From assembly GCA_018524725.1 (NCBI GenBank), contig JAEUWP010000467.1, positions 1 through 52,496 on the forward strand: a DNA stretch of 52,496 nucleotides. The letters run 5' to 3'. Position 1 is the first letter of the stretch. Each line of letters starts with the position of its first letter. This DNA is from Podaxis mareebaensis (lineage: Eukaryota > Basidiomycota > Agaricomycetes > Agaricales > Agaricaceae). Below the pieces are notes generated by a model. That model was not told the DNA's origin. It saw only the letters and a program-made list of their open reading frames with translations, and did no database searches. Of this stretch, positions 23,156 to 35,067 are shown piece after piece. The translations under genes were made by a program, and so were the position numbers.

Positions 23156-25477
23156 CATATGGATATGGTCATTCCGGCGAAGACAAAACAACTTGCGGCT
23201 CTCATTCACTGCACCTCGCGGCTACAAGCAGGCCCTAACGCTGTGTAGCTTCTCTTTTACCTTGGCCTCATGACTAGCTTCCTATCTGTTCGCCCAACAT
23301 CCGATGAATGACACGTTCCGGTGCGCATTCGTTATCTTTGGGCAATGACCATCGTGACTCTCAGCGGCGAAAGATTCCCCTTTAGACATGTATCCATATG
23401 AAATGAACGATTCTACGGTTCTGTCAAGTATAGAGTAATGCCCTGAGAAACATCAACACCTGCATTCGGAGCGTTCAACCTGCGCATACACACCCTGCAA
23501 GTTTCAGGGTGTTGTACTCTCACGGTGCGCATCTCGAAAACACCGATTCCATGATACTTGTTCTAATAAGGAGAAATGGAATACGACTCGATTAATCTAC
23601 GGACCATATCGCACGAAGCGTCCGATGGGTTCTCTAAGACTTTTTTACGAACAAACGGGATTCCCTTCTTCCAGCTGGAAGCCTAAAGACCTATTTCTGG
23701 ACCACAATAACCAGTTGCATCATGCACTCGCGTCAGTCCTGACGATATACGTCTTCAATTTTCTCTTCCTTCATTCATGGTGAGAACGTCCTGCAGGTCG
23801 GTCGTCCCGAATGCCCCCCCGGTTCTTATAGAACGAGACATAGATGGAAGGCTCCTGGGATTGAACAGGGACCGTGTAATCGTTCACATTCAGATGAATC
23901 TGAATAGCTAACCAGATTGTCACGCTCCCACTCCGAAGATAGCGATCGGTCTTATTGGAGAGCTTTGGTCAGACCTAGCGCCTAACGAGTAACCCTGAAG
24001 CTAACTAAAGCCTCTAAGCTAAGGGGGATGTTGCGAGCTCCATCGATGACCGGCCATTCTGGCCGAAGCGTATTTCAGCTAGGGTCACCTTCAGGCTGAA
24101 AAGCATTCACTTTTCTAAATGGAGAGCCAAACTCGGTTGTGAAGCGAAACAGGGGCTCTTGCCAATGCCACGGTTCCCCAACCATCGCTGGATCAGTTCT
24201 CATGTCCTGGCTGCTCCGGCGCAGTGTTCCTCAGCATCTCAGAAAGGGAAGTGATAACCCGGTGAGGTCCCTTGTGCGTTGAAACTCAAGTCACACCTCC
24301 AATAGGAACAAACTTAGGGCAACCGCACGAGTTCTGCATTGTCCTACATAATTCACTACAGGCCCTCAGTTGTCACGGTCTAAAGTGCCGTATAAGCCCT
24401 TAACCTTTGAAGACGGTCGCCACCCAACTTTCTCAGATATAAATGCCCCATTTTTGCCGAAACATACCGCAACTCCACTTCATAGGTAGTAACCCTTCAT
24501 TAATAATGCCGCGCAGACCATTAACTCTTTCTGAGGATAGTGTAAGCTTGGCCCGTGAAGATCTCCGGCGCCCTGCAGGTACCTACCACAGGCTCAGGAT
24601 GAAGTCACGCGGGCATGGCTGATTACCTCGGAATATCCGCGACTCAACATCGTCGCATTGCTCCCAATAGGCTATTGGAAACCAATCACCAATGTATGTT
24701 CCATCAAGGGCCACTCGTAATGAATCAATACGATCATGACCGGCGTCAGGGCTCTTCAAAAAATCTCCAAAGTATCATCCGCGATGCGGTCAGGGGTCCT
24801 GGCACAGGCTTTATTTTGTGGCACCAAATCTTCCTCTGGCACTTGCAATTATCTCCTATATTTGGTTTCCGAAGTAGTCAGATCGTCGTTCGGCCTCCGA
24901 CTCCAAAGTTCCAAGTCAGTCCTTCCGCGGTCTGATTGATTCCATCAACGATAGCAGGCATCTCCCATCGTCCTTAACAGCCTTACAGAAAATGTGCGGA
25001 CTTTGGAGGGTAACTGTTGCTGAAGCTTCACTTGTCGGCAAATTTTTGAAGCTTTCATCAAACACACACGCCCACGGTCCTCTAAACTTACAATTATTCT
25101 GTGTTTATACATCTGGATTCACTGGAGACAGATCTGGATGAAAGAGCCCCTGGAGGGTACCGTGGATTTTTTTTGGTGCCAGCTTTAGGCGGTCGTTACT
25201 AACCGAGTTAAATCTTCCGCTTCGCTGTGTGCGCTTTTGGCGCTTTTGGTCTCCACTGCCGAGGAAATGCTTTACGCACGCTTACTGGCAGTGTGGGATT
25301 CCGGCTACCCTCCGTCCCATTTCGTCTGTGTATTTAAGCCGTATATCTACTAAAACCCCTGGCAATCTATACCAGTCGGGTGGGGGGGGGGACACTTTTT
25401 TCGTCGTGTATTAGCCCCGACCATGTAACTAGTACTTTCTTTTCTCCTAAGGATTTTTTTCCGGAAAATTTCTCGTT
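23156..25477. other. 2.3-kb gene-poor region
   Basis: No coherent gene, tRNA or named repeat was found. Short ORFs are scattered (24615-24939, 25229-25414). A run of ten G occurs near 25380. Confidence 0.4.
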
Positions 25478-25485
25478 TGTTTGGT

Positions 25486-25565
25486 GGGTACCGTGGATTT
25501 TAAACACATGATAATTATATCATAGATTCAATATGATTCTCAGGCGTTCAGAATCTATGGTACCT
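25486..25565 (+). repeat. Small palindromic segment bounded by GGTACC
   Basis: CATAGATTC (25521-25529) and its exact complement GAATCTATG (25551-25559) form a 9-bp stem with a 21-nt loop. The segment starts GGTACCGTGGATTTT and ends with GGTACC in CTATGGTACCTGAG. The same GGTACCGTGGATTTT string occurs about 330 bp upstream near 25157. It could be a miniature inverted-repeat remnant. Confidence 0.4.
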
Positions 25566-26529
25566 GAGGCGAGACTCGTTTGCTCGGATTCGTTACCGGG
25601 AATTGAAATAGAGACTTCAGTTCAATTCCATTAACCTTCAGCCCGGGCCACGAGCGGAGTTCCGAGCAAGATTTTGAGTTCTTCCTACGTGCAACGGTGT
25701 GTACTCTTCACGCCTTACAAGCTACCACTGAACTGCATTATCTGGAGAAGACCTGCCAGTGATTTCCTCTCTCATTCTGCTATTTCCCTGAGTATTACGA
25801 TGAGCGAGACTCACGATTCAATACACGTCACAAGTTCCAGAAAGAAACCAAAAGGAAGGAGGAAGGATGCGCTTGTAAAAACGTGGGGGTACCCACATGG
25901 CTAGCGTGGGAAATTGGGTAGATAGGCATATTTAACATACATGTGTGTAGATTACTCCTTAGCTTGTGACGTGAGCATGTAGCCGTCTCCGCCATTATTT
26001 GGTGTATTTCTGAGGTCGACGACACCACCGGGCCCCCGCACCCTAGCGAGCGTACTCGCCTCACAAGTCTCCACTGTTATCCGCTTACCGCCTGTTTAAA
26101 AATAACTTCCGACATAACATTTCCGAAAAAAGCAATTTCCGAAGATCTTCGGAGCCGCTGAGCAAAACAAGCTCAGTTTGTGGGTGCGCGGAGTGCGAAC
26201 CTGAGCAGCCTAATAATCCAAACATCCCAAAGTGACCCGTAACACCCATGTTAGTTCCAGCCGGAGTTCCCCGTACCTCTGTCACATCACCCTCCAGGAT
26301 ATGCTTTCCACGGTCTGCCAAACCTCTGCCTTGTCTGACCTCAAGTCCAGAGGTGGCCAAGTCCGACAAACTTTCCGGCAGGCAAATGAACAGTAATGGT
26401 GGCGTGGGAGTGGGAAGTGCATGGTTACCCGGGATTTCACATCTAGAGCGGCTTCTGAAGCCTTATTTAGGAGGTGGACGGAAGGATTTGCAAATTGCAG
26501 TGGCAATAAATTTTCGACGTACAACGACA

Positions 26530-27070
26530 CTGGGCTGGTGAGTCAATAAGACATTGGGACTATTGAATAATTACTTAATATATATCATAAACTTGATCTG
26601 AGTAAGCCACCTGTATTATCAAAAAGTTATTGTGAGAAAACATTTGATAAGTCAGGTGGGATATTGTTTCACAAATCTGAGAATATTGAATTAAAATTTC
26701 ATAAAATAGTTATAAGATCCAGCTTTGTTATCCCATGTGTTTTATCAAGACATTTTTAAAATCAAGAACTCATTAATTATTTAGTAAACCCACTGTCAGA
26801 TCATGTACTTATCATGAATTTATTGTAAACCATGGATTTCAATAAATGTTGGTTTAAGTAACATAATAGCTTTGATAAGCCAGCTGGTTTATCGAAATCT
26901 TATCGTGACACTGAGTCACACCATATTTACAATACACGGAAAAAAAACATAACAGGGGATATTGGACAAAGTTTTGACAGAACAAGTACCACAGCTGAAA
27001 ATGAGTATACAAGGACTGACTGATTCCAGAGTTGTGGGTATTTGAAGACGGCTCTTTGCAATGAATTAGA
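26530..27070. repeat. AT-rich island with short direct repeats
   Basis: By eye this stretch is far richer in A and T than its surroundings. It contains diverged repeats of a core such as GATAAGTCAGGTGG (near 26648), GATAAGCCAGCTGG (near 26873) and AGTAAGCCACCTG (near 26601). No coding frame is convincing. A non-autonomous element remnant is the likeliest origin. Confidence 0.4.
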
Positions 27071-28200
27071 TATTCTATAAGAATGATACAGATTCTTGGC
27101 AGATTCTGGAGGATTGTGTGAGATTTAAATGTACACAGCAAGTTGAGAGAAAATCATACTTGAACCATAGATTCACCAAATGGACCCACCGGTGCTGGGA
27201 GGCAATGCATAACTGTGGCAACTCGAAATGATCGAGTGATACGCAAAGCCTCGATATGCAGGTAGATAAAACCTGAGATACGAGTGTTTGATAGCATTGT
27301 GAGCGATATGTTAAGTGCAAACGGCCGCGACTTACAGATTTGAATGGTTCCGTTTGCGCTTCTCCCATGGCGTGTCGATGCAGCCGGCAGATCCCTTCAT
27401 CTATGATGCTTATACCGAATTTGCAGTCGGTTTTGACGATACACAGGCGCAGGGGTCGCTATGGTGTGCCCCGATCTCCTGCCAATCTCAAGAACGTCCG
27501 ACGACTCTCCAGAAAGGTCAAGGTCTTCAACTATACGAGTTGTGCATCGGGGGTTAGTCCAAGTGAGCGATGGGTTTGAGGCTTCCAATAAGAGGTAACA
27601 ACCCCTTGCTCTCGGGATTTTCCTTAAAGCAGGGTGCGAGTGGGGTGGAAAACGGCAGACCGAAGCAGAAGATGAGAGTTTGGGCTTAGGAAGCTGGGAT
27701 AAGGCTTGCGTTGGAGCTCCAGGGTTGAGGAAAGGCTGTGGCTAGCGGTAGTGGCGGATTGGGTGAAAGACGGTGGGACGATAGTGGGACGATGGAAGAT
27801 CGGCGATGTTGGCTACCGAAAGAGCCAAAGAGTGGAGAAGCAACTTCAGTTGAGTTCGAACTCGGCATGCAGGTGAGAAACACAGCTGCGTCGGCCCCAG
27901 AGGTCGCTCAACGTGGCTATGGGCCACTCAGCTGATTTCAGATCCTTGACCATCGCTCCAGCCTCCGTCGCGGTAAGTGGACTGGATTCGCAGCCTTGAT
28001 CGGTTAGGATACTACCAGTCAACATACCAATTCGGTAAAACACTGGACTCGGATATTCTATGGGAATGGAACGGATTCTTTGACAGATCCTAAGGGATTA
28101 TATGGAATCAAAAGGATATGGTGAGCAGGGAGAAAATCCCACCCACTGTCCGTTGTTTCTTGACTGATTCTAGGGAATTATGTGAAGTCAAATGGATACG
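27013..28200 (+). repeat. Four dispersed copies of a degenerate 35-48-bp repeat
   Basis: Copies lie at about 27013-27047, 27091-27131, 28073-28120 and 28155-28200. Shared core: GATTC(T)-TTGACxGATTCTAGGG, then ATTATxTGAAxTCAAAxGGATA, with several mismatches per copy. The last two copies lie 82 bp apart. No gene is identified between 27.2 and 28.0 kb, where only overlapping short ORFs occur. Confidence 0.45.
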
Positions 28201-28519
28201 GGTTGGGATGGAAATGTAGAGTTGAGGCCAGGATGTCGTGCGGAGGTGACGGCGGTTAGATTTCTATTGATGGGGTGGGGAGCAGGCCATCGGCGAAAGC
28301 GTCCAGATCACTAGAGACGGGAAGTAGAACATGAGCAATGACCGTTGAAGCAAGACATACATATACTTATCAATATTCCGACCTCCTTCCGTGTGCTGTT
28401 TCATGCAAGATTGAGATTGATACACTCATATATTCTATTCCGTTTCTCCCTCTATTTCGGTCATCCTTTTCGTATCCCGCCTTTGATTTTCTTGATCTTC
28501 TCCACACTCTTCGCACTCT

Positions 28520-29075
28520 TCATGTTTTTTCCTGCTCTCCGCCCTTTTTCTCTTCTTTCCTCTCCGTATTTCCCTCGATCACTGCATCAACCACACACGA
28601 AATGAAGGTGAAGTCCGAGAATTCCGCCTGAACGTTCTTATTCCTCCACTTTCTACCACGACTCAGCCATATATCGGCAGGTTTTCCATTCCGTCCCGGG
28701 ATATGCATGGTCGCAACGACTTCTTGACGATTCCGGATCACTTTCAGAGTCGAGTGACAGAATCGAAAACTTGGCGATTTATGGGATGTATTACTGCCAA
28801 CATGGAATGGATAAACGTCTTTCATAATCCGATGTCAACTTACATGACACCAAAAGTAGTGTTTCTTCGAGCATCGGGGATCTTCCGTTCAATGATAGGC
28901 CAGCAGAACTCCACACCCTTTTCTATTTCAACGAGTAAAGTGTCAGTGATAAGCTCCCTTTTGAGCTGGGAGCCGTTGTGGACTCGGAGAGGGAATGGGA
29001 TTTTCAGGCGGTGCTTGGTGCTGGTAGGATGCGAGGTCTTATGAGCGTTAGCCAATGCATTGAAGTGAATTGCAA
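28520..29075 (-). CDS. Hypothetical protein, 3' part of a gene
   Basis: Two exons are clear. The upstream one (5' end open, at least to about 29075) reads PFPLRVHNGSQLKRELITDT, then LLVEIEKGVEFCWPIIERKI and DARRNTTFGV, and ends at 28844 with a GTAAGT donor. The last exon (28793-28520) reads SHKSPSFRFCHSTLKVIRNR, VVATMHIPGRNGKPADIWLS, KWRNKNVQAEFSDFTFISCV and a charged Glu/Lys tail. The join is phase-correct and the composition looks protein-like, so a real gene is likely, but I recognise no domain. Further 5' exons may lie upstream; a minus-strand frame at about 29360-29490 (LPLPASLPHLNTYFVLWSDW) is a candidate but could not be joined convincingly. Confidence 0.5.
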
Positions 29076-30189
29076 AGGTAACGCACAGAATTGGGTTGTG
29101 CAGAACTATTCACTTTTTCAAGCGTTATGCGCCATCGGACTGAATCCCTGTCACTTGTGCTATGAAGACAGCGGAAAAACCAAGTCCTCCACATCATGAT
29201 GAACGACGTTTGTGGTCAAGTGGAAGAGACAGTGACTGAAGGCTTACAAGTCCGAGGTCTTCCATAATGGGCTTCTCCCGTTGTTGATCGTGCGCCCGCC
29301 GAAATTTCATCTCTCTATCCACCGGCAATCAACCAACATCCACATTCACCAGTCGGACCATAGCACGAAGTATGTATTGAGGTGGGGCAGCGATGCTGGC
29401 AGGGGAAGGTTGGAAGTCTTCAGGTCGTCGGCTGCGATTGGGAATGCGAGTGCGATCGCGGATAGTTCGTGCGTCCTGGACTCATAATGCAACAACAATA
29501 CAAATCATTGTCGTTGTGAGTGGGAGAGCGGCTGTGAAGTAGTGACAGACCTAGGGTAGGGTTGGAGTCATTCTTAGATGTTCATACCGAACGCGGTCTG
29601 CACGTTGTTGGGTTGAATATGTAAGTTTCCTATGTCTCTTTCACCATGAGCTCTTTAGCACTTTTACTCTGATATTTGGTGAAATACCTCTCACTGTCAA
29701 GGGCGGGTATGACGTATCCAAGGCAAATTTGGACTGCTTGCGGAAACCTTCGAGGGAGGTATAGTGTAGAGGTGGACGCGGATGCGGCGGGGCTCTGGTG
29801 TAAAGTCTAGGTCATTATCTTCTAAGATTTCAGATTCCTACACGATATATATTGATCGACGATCGATGACTATTCGAGGGGCAGCTCCCCAGAGCACATA
29901 CGTGATTATACATCGTCTCTAAGCTCTCGTCCTAGGCATATAGTGGATACCACAGCAGATTCAGAAATGTGAGCGTAGCATCCTTAGATCATGCGAAGAC
30001 TTGGGACCAGTAGACAGACCGACCAGTAAGCTGGAAACGGCCGCGCAGTTCTTGAGCCATGGTAGGGCTTAACTTGTGGGGTGCATGGTAAGAGACGATT
30101 GTGTACCCTTTTCCGGAATCACAGATCATGTAGAGGGAGAGGATGTTGAAGAACAGGATTTTCTTACCCGGAAGAGGGTGTCATGAGAA
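29076..30189. other. Unassigned region, possible upstream exons
   Basis: About 1.1 kb. Besides the candidate minus-strand exon at about 29360-29490 mentioned for the neighbouring gene, no feature is supported. Confidence 0.35.
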
Positions 30190-31475
30190 AGAATATATGT
30201 ATGGAAGAGATGCACGCACTAGACTCCAGCCATAGAAACTCGTCGGTCTTCGTGAGTCGGCTTGGGCAGATGAGATGCGGTCGATCTGCGGGTTCGACTG
30301 CAACTCGGGAACTTCGACGTAAACAGACTCGCCGAGGTTTCGAAGGTTTCGCCTATGCCGTGCATCTGGAGGAGTGAAGAGGAGTAGGTGAGTGGTACCT
30401 CCATAAGCGCCGTATCCGTGTCTACAACACTCGCTGAACACAGAATTCTGAGGTCAAAGAAGGGTGAATGCGCACCTTCGAACCTCGTATTCAACATTCT
30501 TTCAACGTAAATCCTCTTATCCTCAAAGCCCTCTCATTGAAACTCTGCCCGGGTATTGTTGATCATCTTACCCGATCTCGTTAGCAGACCTGGGCGGTTT
30601 TGTGTATAGAAGGTTGAGCAAGATGCTTGGACTTGTATGCACTGTAAGACCAAGCCAACGTCAGCGTCACAGTCTCCACCGAGCAGCAAGCGCAAGCCCA
30701 TAACGGACAGGATAGAAATATACCCGTGGATCAAGATCGTCTTGATACCCAACAGATTCGCAATATCGCAAGCATGTTGGCCACCCGCACAGCCAAAACT
30801 CGCTGGTATGAAAAATGATTCACAACAACACCTGATGATAGGGATGAAGGGGTACGCACATGTACTTAGATGTCACATACCCCTTCGCCTCTGTCAACGC
30901 CCGTACTGGCCAATGCGCCGTCTTGTTTGCGACCTTGAAGAACCTGTATCACGTGACCCAGAAGTAGGAATTGTCAATCAATGTTTCATACCACAACCAC
31001 GACGGAAAGCCAACATTCCCTGAAAGAGGTGGACTTACCCATAAATAATCCCATCCACCTCAACCTCTCGTGGTTCACATTAATCTCCTCCGCAACCTTT
31101 TCAGATAGTACCCTTGATGCATCCACACCCAATGGTTCTTTCTCCGATTTGCCGAAAATCCTGGGGAAGTAGTCCGGTCCAAGACAGGCGAGCATCCAGT
31201 ACCTGTCAGTCACCCCCAGAGGACCTCCTTTCCTGTAACACATAACGCAAGATATTGTCAGTATACCGACACAGTATATCATATAGTTGTGGAAGAGAGG
31301 AAGAGGACTTACCGATAACACGCGGGCCCAAGCTGCGCCTGTACTCTCAAGGCCAGCGGGGAACAATACACTGCGGAAGGTTGGGGAGGACGCGCCGCCT
31401 GCAGTGACAGTGTTAATGTCGGCTGCGGCGATTGAATCGTCACACCGCCGTGGTCGTCCCATATCTCGGATGCAG
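30190..31475 (-). pseudogene. Decayed 5-oxoprolinase (hydantoinase A/oxoprolinase) remnant
   Basis: Oxoprolinase opens 5-oxoproline to glutamate with ATP in the glutathione cycle. On the minus strand, conserved blocks appear in the correct order but in different frames. They are GGVTIQSPQ (about 31450), DINTVTAGGASSPTF (next frame), GPACYR-KGGPLGVTD (frame shifted back, across a preserved intron) and GPDYFPRIFGKSEKEPL. Next come FFKVANKTAHWPVRALTEAK, SSFGCAGGQHACDIANLLGI (joined over a preserved intron) and KTILIHGYISIL, then YGLALA in another frame. EGFEDKRIYVERMLNTRFE and DTDTALMEVP follow across a third intron (about 30400-30540). At least three frameshifts are needed. Both the N-terminal domain and the hydantoinase B half are missing (the full enzyme is near 1300 aa). 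It is a broken, non-functional fragment adjoining the putative transposon. Confidence 0.82.
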
Positions 31476-32992
31476 CCTGGGGCCCTGAGTACGTAGCTGC
31501 TGGTTCACCAATGAAAGAATTCATTTGAATTGTCTGATCACCAGACGATGATTCTGTTGACAATGGAGAGTAGCTCAGCCGCGGATTGGCAGGACTGGGG
31601 CTCTGGCTGAGGGCATCGGCATATGTGATGGGAGGAACCGGGATGGATGCAAGTGTAGGTAGTAGCTCCTACCAATCGCTGCGAGTGAATATCGCATTGA
31701 TTTACCTGCAGGATTCTGTATTGCGATAACCCAACCCGATCGACGGGGGATGTCGCAGCAAATGCTTGAACGGGCAACGTAGCACGCCGTTAGAGGCTCC
31801 AGTGGGTTTTAGGAGCCACTGCTGGCAGCAGAAAGGCGATCGCGTCGACGGAAGAGCAAGAATGTTGTTCTCACTCTGCGATCGGGCAATGATGCGACTA
31901 TTGGAAGCACTTCCCGGCCGTGGATCCGCTAGGTTGGGGCGCCTGGACCGTGGTACCAACCATAATTGCCACTCCAGAGCTCTACCGAGAGCGCGTTCAC
32001 AGCGGCCAATTTCCCTGGCAGAAAGACCCGAGAGTTTAGTCCAGCAATTCCACCCAACAGTATCCCGTTGAGGAGTCATTCCAACCATGCTTTCAAATCA
32101 GAGGTAAGTGCCATTGTCGACAGTTATCAGGATTGTCATGACTCACCCTGGCAGAACAAAATGTAACACATGTAGAGGGAGAGTTAACCGAAATTGATAA
32201 GTTGAGATAACAATGAACATTTCCTTATATACGTCTGGTATAACAAGTCTAGTATTTTGATGATCCAACCCCTACCCGCAATTGCTCCCAGAACAATTAC
32301 AGCATCAGCCCTAGTATATTGCAATAATGGAAGCTGCCATGGAATGAAACACAATCGCATGGTATGAGCCAGGAGGGGTATGCGCGGGACAGCTGAGGTC
32401 ATATCAGCTCAGTCACGACAGAGAGGAATTTCATCACGGGATGGAGTTTCCAAAGACATGAGAATTAGTCGGAATTCTGGTAGAAGCTGACGGGTGCTGG
32501 TCAACGAGCAAGGAAGGGGGTCCCTCGGGTGCTAGCTTATTCCGATGGAATGTCCGTAAATTGCCAGGTGGATTCGGGTTCCGTGAGAATGAAGTGGACT
32601 CCCAAAGATGCTCAGAGATCTAAGGCCAAATACAGTCAGACATGGACCTGGCATCACCAGTAAGTACCGTTTTTGACTTGAGATTCTGGACGTCTCACCC
32701 CTACAAACGTTGGCGGAACAAAGTAGGACTTGCCCTGTAGGGAACGGAACCCGACAACATTCTCTGTCGGGAGTGAGATTAGAACAGAGATTTGAGACCG
32801 TTGGGATACGTACTCTCAACACCGAGACAGTGGGGATCATTGTCATGGCCGAGAATAGACGGTAGGCAGCACTTGTAAAAAATCAGCGTGTGTGCGCGAG
32901 ACTGAATGGCCACGGTTCACCGGAATCAGAGGGGCGGAGCGTAGAAGTGACGGAAAGGCACCGTACGTGACTTCCGCAGGGCAGAAAGACAT
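31476..32992. other. Region between the pseudogene and the left repeat arm
   Basis: About 1.5 kb. Minus-strand ORFs at 31538-31777 and 31702-32088 have no recognised motif; the part next to the pseudogene (31476-31560) could be more of its eroded N-terminal domain. If the element described below is real, its left terminus should lie in the last few hundred bases here. I found no clear terminal inverted repeat. Confidence 0.35.
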
Positions 32993-33412
32993 AAAAGGAG
33001 AGTATAGGAAGGCCGATATAGCTCATTTAAGTGAGGAAAGAAGGCCAAAATGGCTCAGTCCATCCAAGAGACGAAGGCCAGTATGGCCCTTCGTGTCGGG
33101 GACCAAGAGTCGAAAGAACATAATGCGGAGGATGAGGTACACAATAGAGCGCGATCTGTTCAGTGAGCTAGAGAGAGATCTCTGCTTCATGGCTGTCACT
33201 TGCAGAGATGCAGGACGACAACAGTGGCGAGAGGTTGGTTGTGGATGATAAGAGACAACTCACTTGGGCGGGAAACATGGAAAGTCCTGAGTGGCTCATT
33301 CCATGGTGGATAGAAGGACCAAGATGGCTCTTCTACATTCACGGCACGCACAGATGGCAAAGAATGCACAATCTGGTCGTACTGACGAGAGGGAGACATG
33401 GGGAAGGTGTAA
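32993..33412 (+). repeat. Left arm with repeated units
   Basis: This arm starts AAAAGGAGAG and ends GGGGAAGGTGTAA. It matches the reverse complement of the right arm over nearly its whole length, roughly three quarters identical by eye. Inside, units of about 32-35 bp recur near 33006, 33041, 33074, 33285 and 33310. They resemble AAGGCCAGTATGGCTCATT followed by CCATGG or a variant and GAAGA-rich sequence. Confidence 0.75.
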
Positions 33413-33822
33413 GGGTCAGTTCAGATACGATGGTCAACGCTGATCACGATTTTTGGTGATTGTTCACACACTTCCAAATATAGTTGTTCCCCCTTTCTCA
33501 TCGACATTTAGTTGTATTCCCAGCTCGGACGTTCGACAGCATTGTATATAGACCTGTATAGACAGGAAAATCTGCTATGAGTTCATGGAATCTCAAATGA
33601 CTACATAAGACAGGATCACAATAATGCATTAGAGCAAAAGGCATTGGCTCAGAATCACTGTTTAAAAGCGGAGAACATGAAACAAAAGTGTCTCCATTCA
33701 TAACCTAGCATGAAAGATGATAAATGGAATGGGCCCTGAGTTCACATTCATGTACAGAATAAGACTTCAGAATCACTTCAGTCAATGGTAGATATCTATC
33801 ACATGGAAAATACCAGATTGGT
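33413..33822. other. Gap between left arm and first cargo gene
   Basis: About 410 bp, AT-richer than the arm, with no gene seen. It probably holds the 3' end of the minus-strand 261-aa gene. Confidence 0.4.
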
Positions 33823-34754
33823 TTAGTTCATGTCCGTCCGCTTGTACTTGCCCAAAGTCTCCTTCTTTACCCAATGTGGCCCATCATGTCTTATGTAGAA
33901 GCCATAATCCTTTCCATCAATGGATTGTATTGCATTAGCACCATGGGCAATGACCCATTGAACCTTCCCCTCATCGCAACTGTTGTTGATCCACACTCGT
34001 CGTTCAACACATAATCCCCCTGAGTCGACAATGTCACAGATATAGAGAGCCTTGGGTGGAATTACCCCATCACGAGGTACTTTTGGGGGAGCAGATATTG
34101 GATGTTTGCGTCGGTCATAAAACCAAGTCTGTGTTGGCTTGCCATTGTAAAGGGTCACCTGTCTTGGATGGTGATACGGAGATACATCAGGTACCTGGGG
34201 ACTGAGGGTAGTATTAGGAGCATAGTTGAATAAGAAACTTACGATTTCGGCCTCAATGGGCACCATGGAGCACTTTTCACCTGCGTTTCTCATTTTTTCC
34301 TTGACATGAGATATATCCTGCGTTGAAGGAGATGTTAATATCTCACATATGATACAAGACCGATGCCATACCTTCGCTAACCCTCCCTCCCCGTCTGATT
34401 CGCTCAGGTCTGACAAGGGTCCATCAAAGGCACTTATAAGAGATGAAGGTCTCGACCTAGAAGAGGTGGTTGACGAAAGGGTATCAACCTCCAACGAAGA
34501 TTGGTCCAGGGACAGAATAGTGCAATTGATTAATGGAACCGTCGCCTGTTCATGAATATCCTGGGTCTAAGGAACTTGGAACGGGATATTCAGGTGATAC
34601 GTACCTTTGGTGGGTGGAGAGCAAACGCGTGAAACTCCTCGTCGTATTCTGTATTGAATGGGGCGGGGTGATGGATGACAGTGGTCTTCGAAGGGTCAGA
34701 ATGTTTTATGGTAGTCAAGAAAAAGTAATTTTCCCCCCGTTGAGAGTGCGCCAT
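33823..34754 (-). CDS. Unknown 261-aa protein, putative transposon cargo
   Basis: Four exons (34754-34605, 34560-34372, 34317-34243, 34194-33823) splice in frame. The protein starts MAHSQRGENYFFLTTIKHSD. A Ser/Asp/Glu-rich disordered segment follows (TLSSTTSSRSRPSS, DLSESDGEGG, about residues 78-112). Then comes a structured C-terminal half, GKPTQTWFYDRRKHPISAPP, ALYICDIVDSGGLCVERRVW and YGFYIRHDGPHWVKKETLGK. Introns 2 and 3 (54 and 48 nt) have no in-frame stop, so the genomic frame stays open if they are retained, but both have good GT and AG signals. No known domain is recognised. It reads outward toward the left arm. Confidence 0.6.
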
Positions 34755-35067
34755 GAAATAACTAGAATGGAGGAGGGGAAGGAGCGGGGAGGGAACAGGC
34801 AAAGGCTAGTAGAAGAGCTCGTGAGGAAGCATCTCACGTGCTTGATTCATATCTATAATGTGTGAGTTTGACGAACAATTATCATTTATGGGCATTACGA
34901 GACGTCCTGAGATACTACAATAGATCTTTGGTTGTTTTCTATACCTTAATTATGTGCTCAGAATGCAAAGGTCGCGCGTTGCTTGATGTCCCGAGATTAG
35001 ACTCGGAGTGCGTTACGTCGGTCAGTACATAAGGTGGCAGGCAGCAATTGTAGCTCGCACCAAAATT
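34755..35067. other. Divergent intergenic region
   Basis: About 310 bp between two divergent cargo genes (261-aa minus, 163-aa plus). It likely holds both promoters. No distinct site is recognised. Confidence 0.4.

Noticed and set aside
23850..23945. tRNA-like box (minus strand, GGTCCCTGTTCAATCCCAGG)
   Set aside because: It resembles a B box, but the T-arm does not pair with a 7-base loop and no matching acceptor strand was found at the right distance.
32400..33000. CACTA/TAGTG element ends
   Set aside because: No CACTA was found in the left flank that pairs with a TAGTG on the right; the TAGTG near 52338 alone is not evidence.
32892..33459. Open frames in the left arm (and 51704-52216 in the right arm)
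   Set aside because: They follow from the repeated units and no splice structure or start is shared by the two arms, so I treat them as non-coding.
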